Assembly (NCBI GenBank): GCA_021234155.1 | Contig: JAJEKV010000005.1 | Coordinates: 12,472,787 to 12,536,786, forward strand | Reading direction: 5' to 3' | Length of the DNA: 64,000 nucleotides | From: Isoetes taiwanensis | Taxonomy: Eukaryota > Streptophyta > Lycopodiopsida > Isoetales > Isoetaceae | Shown: piece by piece, positions 55,366-64,000 of the stretch | How positions within the stretch are numbered: position 1 is the first letter of the stretch | Layout: each line of letters begins with the position of its first letter | Program-made: the position numbers and the translations under genes | The notes under the pieces: model-generated | What the model saw: only the letters and a program-made list of their open reading frames with translations | Told to the model about the DNA's origin: nothing | Database searches by the model: none

Positions 55366-56505
55366 ATTCACGGGGACTGCACTAAACTGGTCGGAACCGT
55401 AAAGCCACAGGATTTTACGCTGGTCATAACAGACCTTCCTTATGGCTTTAAATAAAAGGACAACCGTTACGATGACCAGCCATTTAAAAACTCAGAATTC
55501 AACGCCTTCGTTGACGGTATCAAACAAATCACAATGGCCAAGCATTGGTGTCTTATCATGTTCCATTCTAACATGCAAGTTGGTCTTGTGCAGTCCACTT
55601 TTAAGAATCATTTTGGATCCCCGGTGCAAGCAGGTTATGGGAACATGGTCTGGTAAGTATTCTATTCTGGAATACGCTAGTTTCTTCTTTGCATGCTTTG
55701 ATTATGTTCTTCAAGTTGCTTGCATGTTGATCTTTGTGTTTTCTATTCCTATCCGAAATATGATTCTCTTTTTCTTTGTTGGTTCCTTGTTTTGTTTTCG
55801 TTAGTAATTGTACTTTTATTTCTGTAGGTACAAGATGAATATAAACTATCATAGTGGAGGGCCCAGGTTGTTGAGCAAGGTTGAATATCTCCATGTTGCT
55901 TACTGGCGTTTCGATGGGAAATGCACCATGGAGCATTTTAACACAGCAGCTTGCCAGAACTTTTCCAATGTCTTAGAATTTCCAGCTATGCTGCAGAAGC
56001 TGCAAGACCCTAGTGCGCAAGGGAGAATAGTTAATCACTACCAGAAGCCATAAAAGCATCTCCTAGACATGCTTTCACGTCCAGGAGATTGGGTGCTTGA
56101 TGCTTTTTCTGGCTCTGGTACAACAATAGCTTGTCCACTTAAGAAAGGCCACAATTGTGTAGCAGTGGACATAGACAAAGAAGTGTGAACTTCATCAAGA
56201 TGAGATTGGCTGCCTTACCTACCGTACCAGATGAGCATCAAGAGTTAGGCGCCAAATCTTCATCTCATTTTGCCAGGCTGACCTCTTTGGAAATACAACC
56301 TCCATTCACAAGCTCTTTAGATGATGAAGCTACCTTTGTAGAGCTGAAAGAAGTGGCTCTAGCTACTATTCCTGGAGACATTGTAGAAGTAGGCAAGGCT
56401 AAGTCACCACGAAAGGAGCAGACCACAGAAAGTGACAAAGCAGAGACAAGCAAAAAAGGATGAAGAAGACTACGATTTGGACCTTTGATATGTCTTGTGC
56501 TAAAA
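55366..56505 (+). pseudogene. DNA N4/N6-type methyltransferase pseudogene
   Basis: Reads as an amino-methyltransferase of the beta arrangement (catalytic motif before the SAM motif). Motif IV is VITDLPYGF (D-L-P-Y, cf. DPPY/SPPY). A strand MAKHWCLIMFHSNMQ follows, then an intron (55653-55827, GT-AG) that joins VW to YKMNINYHSGG in frame. The SAM-binding motif I is VLDAFSGSGTT near 56100, followed by CVAVDIDKE. An acidic tail ends at about 56505. Defects: TAA at 55453-55455, TAA at 56051-56053 and a frameshift near 56185. Such enzymes methylate the exocyclic amine of cytosine or adenine in DNA. A DN4MT-type enzyme is known from liverwort and related plants, but this copy may be another member. 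The upstream target-recognition region is not identifiable. Confidence 0.75.
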
Positions 56506-57006
56506 TATTTATAATTCACCTTCATTTATTGTCAAAATTGATGTACTGAAAAACTTTAAATAAATAATGAGTATCTTATTTGCTTCATTTTGATGTTGTC
56601 GAGAAACTACTTTTAGAAAATACAAATTCATGTCTAAATTCTTCTCTTTTCAAATGCTTCTTTTGGCAAAATCCAAGTTCTCCCTTAAGGGTCCAAAATG
56701 TAGATAAAAACAAAATAGACCTCTTGACATTCTCAACTGGAATGAAAAAGTATCATTTTTTAGAGAGCAATGTTTTTTTAAACGGAATCTTTGAAACGGG
56801 AGTGTTGCAACACTCCCGTTTAATTTGCAATCATGTTAACTTGGCTTCAGTTCTCAAAAGCCTGTCGGGACTTTTTTATATTAGGATTTTCTTTCTTGAA
56901 AGCAAGGTACAATTGAACCTGAACACAATGATAATCATAAATGTAGTTGTTAGCTTACAAAGCAAAGAACTAGTGTACAGCTTTGTAATTTTTTTGGTTG
57001 AAACTA
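56506..57006. other. Spacer with a perfect 28 bp palindrome
   Basis: No gene. At 56794-56821 lies a perfect palindrome, half-site AAACGGGAGTGTTG followed directly by its reverse complement. Confidence 0.8.
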
Positions 57007-57672
57007 TTACCTGTGTGATCTTTGCAGATGAATAAGATTATCAATTTTCTCACCATTTTTGGTCAAATGCTTCCTCACATGCTTCTTGTAAGGTGAAACT
57101 CTCGTATTTTCATCCCAAGACTTCCTCACAGTGGCTATTTCTTCAGGTGAGAATGCATCGCTTATTTTCTTCTTTCCAAATATTGACCAAGGCCCGGCTT
57201 CAGACTCTGCAAATATACCTCTTCTAAATGCCATGAAAATAGTTTTGCTTGGAGTAGATAGAACCCTTAAAATTGCAAATTGATTAATCCCTCCTGTCGA
57301 AGATGCTGCCATTTGAAGGATGCTCTTTCTTGATAGCAATACATCAGTTGTTCTTTGCATTTTTTGTGCTGGCATTGTCTCACTAACATTCACAATCATG
57401 CTTTTCATTACAGCAATATCCCTGGGATCTGGTAGATCTGCTTGCATTGGCAAACGTTTGTTTCTCTTGAAAAGTCTTTGAAGCACTCTCCCTTTATCCA
57501 AATCCTCAGAAACATTTCTGACAATTGGATTAAAAGAATCATCTAGCTCTTTTGAGAGTTTCTGCAATCTCCTTTCACTGAGCCATTGTCTTCTCTTCTT
57601 CTTAATTGGTGGAATGTTTTTCTTCTCCCTTTGTTTCATTCTCTTTCTCAACTCTCTTTTTCTCCTGGCTTC
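57007..57672 (-). CDS. Basic hypothetical protein (about 220 aa)
   Basis: One open frame with a very basic N terminus (ARRKRELRKRMKQREKKN, upstream of the first ATG at about 57651) and a helical rest, ending in NGEKIDNLIHLQRSHR. The open frame extends past the first ATG to about 57672, and a splice acceptor-like site precedes it, so it may be the last exon of a larger gene. It has a SWSIFGKKKISDAFSPEEIATVRKSWDE-type segment of unknown identity. It lies between the methyltransferase pseudogene and the RING-like gene, opposite strand. No family recognised. Confidence 0.45.
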   Translation of the reverse strand, partial: EARRKRELRKRMKQREKKNIPPIKKKRRQWLSERRLQKLSKELDDSFNPIVRNVSEDLDKGRVLQRLFKRNKRLPMQADLPDPRDIAVMKSMIVNVSETMPAQKMQRTTDVLLSRKSILQMAASSTGGINQFAILRVLSTPSKTIFMAFRRGIFAESEAGPWSIFGKKKISDAFSPEEIATVRKSWDENTRVSPYKKHVRKHLTKNGEKIDNLIHLQRSHR

Positions 57673-57995
57673 GAATTGCAGGTAAATTCTACAGGGTGAT
57701 CATCAGTGTTTTTGTGTGACGAGACTGCCGAGTTGACCTTCTAGGCAACTCGGGATCTTGTCTAACTTAAGGCTAGATTTATGTAATGTGAATTCAGGTG
57801 AAGAATTAAATCTTCCTTTGCTATTGAAATCCAAAGTCTAAACTCAACAGACAACCCTGCTCATGCGTTCAACATATTCATAAGCTTAATATATTCCAAG
57901 CTCTAATTGAACAAATCAATAGCTCAAATATTTACAATGTGTGATTGATATACATGTACAACAGCACTGAGCAAATCAACAGAAACTGCTAGCTC
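57673..57995. other. Spacer, no gene seen
   Basis: AT-rich with nothing recognisable. Confidence 0.35.
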
Positions 57996-57999
57996 TAGA

Positions 58000-59957
58000 A
58001 CTCAAGCACGATTCCCGGCCACATTGAAATTGGGAAAGGAGCCAACTTCTCCTTTCCGTCCTCTTTGAAAACTCCAGATGGCTTTGTATTTCCTTCTCTA
58101 CCTACATTATCGGAGGTTAAGGCACAACAGCTACAGAGAGCAGAGGAACATGCTAGAACAAATGAAGTGCGTGCAAAAGAGCTGGTGAGGCTGAGGACAA
58201 TGGCAGAAGTGGCCAAGAAAGAAGGTGTAACAATTACAGAGGTGCATGGAGTTGCATGTGACACAGGGATAGGTTCTGTACATACAAAATTCAAATTCCT
58301 GACGTATAAAGTCAAAAAATACGTATTTTTTAATAAAATAGGTATTTAACGTATTTAAACCTCGCCGGCCGGAAAAAAAAAATTCGCTGCCGAAAGTTTC
58401 CGAGAAAGCGTCTGCTGAAAGTTTTTCGCAGACGCTAAAATGCTGAAAACCACGTCGACGTGACGCAAAAAAAATTTTTATCGCGTCGACGCCGAATTTT
58501 TTTCAGATCGCGTCTTGCGAAAATACTTTCGCGTCGTAGTAGAGAAGGTTTCACGTCTGTGAAAAAATTTTTTTTTTTTTTTTTTGGACGCGTCGCGTGA
58601 TTTTCAACTTACAGATCGCGAAAAAATTTTCAGATGCTTTCACGTTGTTTTCGCGTCGACGAAAATTCTTCCGACAGCCGGAATTTTTTTTTTTCGTATT
58701 TTTCACGTTTTATCACGGCAAATATGTGCCGATCATACAATTCATAATGTATTTCAGATAAAAAGCGTCTGGCGTATTGAACCTATCCCTGATGTGACAT
58801 GGGCCTAGGTTGTTGCCCGCATGGAGCGGATTATGAGGATATCGAGGCCAATATAGATGCCAAACAGTTTGACACTGACTGGCCAAGCAGGAGAACATGT
58901 AAGTATAAGGCATATGACTGCAAGATCCCTGAAGTTCGAGCTAAAGCTTTGGAGAGGTGGGTCCAAATGAAAGGAACGATGATAAAAAACCATGAATTCA
59001 GCAAGACGTTTGCCAAGCAAGTGTACTATGAGATTGTGAAAGGGGAGCCCGTAAATTATGCTAGCAGAAAATGGAAACAAGGAAGCAGTAGTGGTAGCAG
59101 CAAGAGAGTGAAGCTCATGAACGATTCTGAAAGCGCTCTTGGTGATGAACCCGTGACTATTACTTATTTGCTTCAAGATGCCATAAAACTTTTAGATGTG
59201 GCGGGGGTTGCGGCAGCAGGTGCAGTGACAAAAGAGGTAGATCTGAAGGCTCAACTAGAGAATGAAAGAAGTCAAGATCTTACTCTGTCAGAGGAAAACT
59301 TGCGCTTAAAAGACCGTGCAAATGCTCACGACAAGATGGCTGCGAGAATTACTAGACACGAAGAATCAACTTGCAGTTTTGGGTAGGGAAAACATGGTGT
59401 TGAGAGTAGACAATGAGCATATGCGCGGTTTGACCAGAGCCTTAGATTCTGATCCCCTTAGAGTCTCGAAGGAGCAGGGTATTGCATACCTCCCTCCCGA
59501 ATACCTATATCAGAGCCAGTGGGAGGATGTAAAGAATGGGAACTTCAGATATTGTCAAGGTTGTGGGGACAATTTGACCCAAGTTGGTTGGTATGCCTTG
59601 GGATGTGGACATCGTCTGCATTTGAGGTGTTTGTTGAATTGGATGATGGGCAGTAGGTTCTGTCCAGCAGAGGATGGATATATTATACCAGAGCGGCAGT
59701 ATGCCGTGCTTAACATGCAATCATGCATACCCTCCTTGCCACCTCTGATTGCTCGCAGGAGGGACGGAATGGCTCATGCGTTCCAATTAGGCCAACGTGA
59801 GATGGACCTTTGGAGGGGGGTGGAAGAACCGTGTGAAGGTGAGGATGTACCAAATATTAACCAGTACCTGCCTCCCGCTCCTGGGCCAGCAGGTGATTGG
59901 GTGAACCCTGGTTCAGACGTGGTGGTGGAGGATCAGGACGATTACTTAAACCCATGA
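58000..59957 (+). pseudogene. Coiled-coil / RING-like zinc finger protein, split by a MITE
   Basis: One frame runs from about 58000 (TIPGHIEIGKGANFSFPSS, FVFPSLPTLSEVKAQQ) to the MITE at 58264. Removing the MITE and one copy of its 8 bp duplication restores the frame exactly (VACD|MGLGCCPHGADYED). It then continues through a GSSSGSSKRVKL basic segment and a coiled coil (LKAQLENERSQDL, SEENLRLKDR). A 1-base shift near 59345 moves to the last frame, with a RING-like zinc finger CQGCGDN...ALGCGHRLHLRCLLNWMMG...FCPAED lacking the final Cys, then an acidic Pro-rich tail ending DDYLNP. A similar TIPGDIVEVGKA phrase occurs in the methyltransferase pseudogene tail, hinting that the two are related or adjacent parts of one gene. 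Function unknown; RING domains usually bind E2 ubiquitin ligases. Confidence 0.55.
58264..58791. mobile_element. hAT-type MITE, 528 bp
   Basis: Ends are inverted repeats: CAGGGATAGGTTC at left, its exact complement at right. Flanked by an 8 bp duplication ATGTGACA (58256-58263 and 58792-58799). No coding capacity; internally AT-rich with several TTTTTT tracts and CGTCGAC/GCGTC motifs. Size, TIR start and duplication are those of hAT MITEs. Confidence 0.9.
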
Positions 59958-60870
59958 GCTTCGAATACACTACTGTCTACATTATTTTTTTGATATTTTT
60001 CCCTAAGATCTCAGATGCACATGAACCAACGTTCGTTGACGAGGATTTGTTTGTCTTAATAGAGTTTTGGGGGTTGCGTTGCTGCATTGAGTTGTTTGTG
60101 TAATAGCTGAGTATGCGAGTAAGTCAAAACATTTGCACATGCAATATATTTTACATCTGGACCTCTAGTCAGACCTTCTTTTCTTTGAACATCATAGTAG
60201 ATAAAACCATGGTGACCACTGAAAAGAAGGGCCTGATGTAGAGGGACAGATGCCAATTAGGATTAATGGACTAATTGTCATCTCTTTCACCCTGGCTTAG
60301 TCTTTTTTTGTTTGTTCTGTTTGATGTATCTATATAGTTCCCCCTAGGATGAGCTCGCTCACTCATTTTAGGCGTCACTATAGATGATTCAAATAGGAAA
60401 ATCGAAAAGGGAGTAAGCCTGGAGTGCGACCCTCTTGAATGGTTGTCAACTCCAGGCTTGTATTGTTCGTGGCAAACAATATAGATTTCTCGAAATTCTT
60501 GTTACCTCCTTTAGAAAGAGCGAGCTTTGCTCTCGCTCTCTTTTGGGGCCTCTCTGTGTCAATGTAGCTTAGTTACTTTGCTAGGTTATATTACACAAAG
60601 AGGCTCCAAATGGGAGGTGGAACAGAAATCGTTCATTCTAGAGGTAAAAGTTCTCGTATGCAATTTGCTATGATGTCAGAGGTGAGAGCGTACCCTAATT
60701 TTAAGCCAAAGTGGTGCGTGGGCTTTGTCCATCCATATAGCGAGTATTAGGCACCAAATCATGGAATATCCTAACTGCTGTTGATGGAGAACCTCGAGCA
60801 GCATTGTGACTTGAAATTAGAGGACGCGTCCCCTTCGGCGTCGTGGTGGATTGTATAAGGACGGAGGTAA
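59958..60870. other. Spacer, no gene seen
   Basis: A possible hairpin pairs TTTTGGGGCCTCTCTGTGT (60540-60560) with ACACAAAGAGGCTCCAAA (60593-60610). Nothing else recognised. Confidence 0.45.
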
Positions 60871-60875
60871 CAAGG

Positions 60876-63800
60876 TTTTTGAGTACTCTATTTTTATTGT
60901 GGCCATGGATGATGTTACAAAGCAAGTGAGGAGGAAGGAGAACTGCCCCAAAGAGACAGCGATACCTCGACACTCCACAACAAACTCATAGAAAAACTGC
61001 AACTCTACTGCTGTACAAACTGACCATCACCATCTACAACACCCAAGAAGTCCCATCAAATGGCAAACTTCCGCTCTATTAATCCCTGGAACACCAGAAA
61101 GCTTTGAAATAGCTTGTACCTGAGTCGAGGAATCAGAGAGGCTGCAGGCTGCTGAATCCCCTAAAAGATCCACAACCGCCACCGCTTCCAAATCAGCCAC
61201 ACCAACCAAGCCACGCACAGATGCAAGGCTTGCTGCCGCAAGAGCGGCCAAGCACCAGGATATACATGAAGCAGCAACTGCTTGCTAGTCAATCTCACCT
61301 GAAACAGAGCCCTGACCCAATCCCAGGCAGGCTGCAAGTGAGGGCATAAAACCAGACAATGCTCCACAGTCTCACGATGAAGGCCACAACAAAGGCAGAG
61401 AGGGCTCACACCCGGCCTAAACTGACTCACAAGGGCATTCACCCTGATACAGCGGTGCACCACCTGCCACAGGAGCACCCTAACCTTCGGTGGGGGAAGT
61501 GGGCTCCATGTCCACGTCCAAACCGAACGCCATCGAGAACCCGGAAGCTGCAGAGACCACTTGCATGAAGGGGGCAGAGTGTCATGAATAGCCAGCACCC
61601 GGTAACAAGACCGCACAAAACAAGAAGACACAACATCCGGATGAACCTTCCAAACCTGCACCACCACATCATCCTAGGACTATAGGTATGTGTAACGGAA
61701 TACTCCCCGCCACTTGTTCCCAGATAGCCCAGTCACTGTCCCTCAGGCGAAAGCGAGCTAAGAACTCCCATGAAGCTAGCTGACCACCCCAATACTAATC
61801 CTCCAAGGTGAGCACAGCAGCTCGCCTCCAACAGGCCTGCGTTCGAGCATGCACAGTGGCAGCCAAGGGCAAGTGCGCAGGGGGTAGAGGCACCCACAAG
61901 AAAGGAGAAGAGTGGTGATAAACTGAGGCATAATCTAGCTGGAAGAGCACATGCACATGATCCCAAGCTCGCAACACCCCTGTGAGAAAAGGGGATGCAT
62001 GTGGGAAAGGCCGGAGATCATACAACAGTGCCCAGGGCAAATCCACATGCACAGACAGCTTCTCAAATGCCACACAATGGCGAAGAGACTGCAACAACAG
62101 CGCCGCACCAGGAGAAGATGCTCCATCCTGCAGAGTGCCCAAACAAACTTGGAGACCAACACCTTACTATGGAGCGCCAAATCCAGAATGGCCAAGCCCC
62201 CATCCTCCCAGGGGCTGAGACACTTCCACCAAGCCACTTTAACAACTGCCCCTTCATCATCCCCGCCCCACACAAAATTCTGAACAATCTTATCCAAAGC
62301 CTGTATCTTACCCTTAGGAGCTAACATCGCAGATGCTGTATACACATGAGTGCTACAAAGTAATGACTTGGCAATAGTGATCCTACCTGCCATGGACAAC
62401 TTGCTACCCTTCCACCAATTGAGGTGTTTCTGCAGCCCCTGCAAAATCTCATCCCACACCCTCCCCATGGAAACATCCCCTCCAAAGGGAATACCCAACA
62501 GCTTAGTACACACATTACCTGGAAGCACCTTCCAAGGGAATAGAGCCAAACAAGGGGGAGGCGGAGTCAGCTGAGCCCATAATGCGGAGCATTTACCCCA
62601 ATTCAGAAGAATGCCTGAGGCCAAGGAGAAAGTATCCAGCAAACCCTTTGTGGTTTTCATTGAGCCCCTAGTCATTTTATTGCCAAATATTTTAGTACAA
62701 TTTGCACGGTTTCTGACTTACATTGCCTATTTTTGCAACGTTCATTCCTGAGGTTAGGTCTTGTACGCATGTCATATTTTAATTTCCCTTGGTTTGATCT
62801 TTCATTAGAGTTAGAGATTTTATTTTTCTCCATGTTATTTTGTCAAAGAAATGGAATGACCCTTGGATTATAGGTGAGAATGACCCTTACTTATTGATAG
62901 AAGTTCAGCTAAGAGGCCCTTTTTGATCTCTAATCCCCTTAGTTGCTCATAGTAATTTGGGCTTGAAATTTTTGCAATGGCATGTCACTTGGTAGTTCTC
63001 TGGCTGCGACATGACGTAATAATACTTTTTACCTATCTATCAAGCTATCTCTTGGAGAATTAGGAGTTTAATTTTCTTTCTCGTGCTTGTGTAGACTCAT
63101 TTTGTGTTTGCAGAGTTCTTGTTTTTTAGTCCACTTCTCATTATACTTTTCAAATCACTCTTTCTAGTTTTCTCTAGAGTTGATTGTTACATGATTGGTG
63201 CGAGAGGCATCTTCAGTTGGTGTTACTTTCTCAGGCTTTGTTGCATGAATTCCTTGGTGTTTCCATTCTTTGCATTTTGAGGTTTGTGGTTTTGGATGCT
63301 TGTTGGTACTCCCCGTATATTTTGGTTTGATGGAGCCTTTTGTTTAGATCCACTATTTTCTTAGTGGGTGAATATGCTGTACTATTTTTCTTAGTGAGTG
63401 AATATGTTGTGCTTGAGCCTTCAATTGCAATAGGGGTGTGGTGGTTTGGTCACGTGTAGTCCCTACCCCCTTGTGGATGGAGCTGTAGTTTGAGTTTTCC
63501 TAGTTTGATGTTCCTTCCCTTGCACTTTTATTTCATTTTGTGAGATGGTCTAGGATTGGTTCTTTTCAGCAATGTTTTGAGTTGTTAAGGTTAGGATAGT
63601 TCATGTTAGCAGCTTTACAGGGTATCATAGTATTCTTTTTAGTATTCTTGGTTGTTTGGATGTGTCCTTGTCTCTTGCTCCCGATCGCCTGCTTAGTTTC
63701 TTTGCCTTTGTGGTTCCAGCGTGGTGGTGACATTGTACCCTTAATTCTCTTAGACATTTAGTTTCCTATTTTCTGCCTCTATTTTTAGCATCTTGTTTTG

Positions 63801-64000
63801 TTGTGTTGATTGAGTGCAACTAGGCTCCAGAAGTGCGATTTATCTGCATTTTGAGATTAGCAGATAAATCCGCTTCTTGAGGCTAGTTGAGAGAGTTCCC
63901 CCTGGAGTATTTATAGCCTTGTTGCAGTTCTCTCATTTTCATCAGCCGTCTTTGAGCCTTTCCCTTTGTGGTCGCATGCCCCACCCTCCCCCCCTTTAGT
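60876..64000 (-). mobile_element. Chimeric LINE, copy D (continues past window end)
   Basis: The least damaged copy. From the 5' side (high coordinates) non-coding sequence runs 64000-62676, then the RT segment opens at ATG about 62660 (MKTTKGLLDTFSLASG). A 246-codon frame (62675-61938) covers the RT thumb, and further frames to 61160 cover zf-RVT (LCLCCGLHRETVEHCLVLCPHL). The 3' end at about 60876 reads CTCACTTGCTTTGTAACAT as in copy B but diverges before the poly(A). As in B and C, RT coding begins mid-domain directly after the non-coding part. No ORF1, endonuclease or RT catalytic motif is present, so it would be mobilised by another LINE. Confidence 0.8.

Noticed and set aside
55366-56505. 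Bacterial contamination as source of the methyltransferase
   Set aside because: A consensus GT-AG intron interrupts it and the flanks are plant repeats.

Overview
This window is nuclear DNA of a land plant, probably a fern or another non-seed plant. The plant call rests on GT-AG introns, plant-type LTR retrotransposons primed by initiator-Met tRNA, a 5' piece of 18S rDNA with intergenic-spacer repeats, LINE, copia, MULE, hAT and Helitron-like elements, and plant-style ROCO gene fragments. The non-seed-plant guess is weaker. It leans on a DNA N4/N6-type methyltransferase pseudogene of a kind known from bryophytes and ferns. No CRISPR, operon or prokaryotic signal is present, and no host gene looks intact and single-copy. 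Most coding regions carry stops or frameshifts.

Layout. 0-3 kb: possible CACTA transposase remnant, a TATA promoter module, a small acidic-protein gene and a ROCO COR-domain fragment. 3-10.7 kb: decayed minus-strand coding sequence including an FCP1-like phosphatase domain, plus many copies of the palindrome CACGCCTGGCGTG. 10.9-16 kb: a ROCO LRR-Roc fragment, the 5' part of one LINE (ORF1) and a decayed RT of another. 16.3-21.7 kb: chimeric LINE copy B, then 18S/IGS rDNA on the minus strand. 22-25.4 kb: triplicated repeats and an RT-less copia polyprotein. 26.5-29.8 kb: a four-exon MULE-type transposase gene with a SWIM finger. 30-35.8 kb: decayed unknown sequence, a second acidic-protein gene and paired repeats. 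35.9-42.4 kb: chimeric LINE copy C, split by a 3.6 kb hAT element that carries a captured topoisomerase II fragment. 42.4-55.2 kb: a large Ty3/gypsy chromovirus on the minus strand. 55.4-60 kb: methyltransferase pseudogene, a basic unknown protein, and a coiled-coil/RING-like protein split by a 528 bp hAT MITE. 60.9-64 kb: chimeric LINE copy D.

The most notable object is the chromovirus (42378-55241). Between its primer-binding site and gag it carries a histone H3-like gene. The protein would begin with the exact H3 tail ARTKQTARK, continue through about 340 residues of charged linker, and end in an 89-residue H3 histone fold that aligns without gaps to H3 residues 47-135. A second long ORF of unknown function (49663-51300) follows, then gag-pro and pol with a C-terminal chromodomain. 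Four copies of a 67 bp imperfect palindrome flank the histone gene, two on each side. An element encoding both an H3 mimic and a chromodomain, the class of domain that reads H3 tails, suggests it manipulates or targets chromatin through its own histone. The copy here is damaged: one TAG and one single-base shift in the histone gene, a lost catalytic Asp in RT, and a truncated 5' LTR. Some of that damage could be sequencing error, because errors elsewhere cluster at CAG/CTG sites and homopolymers.
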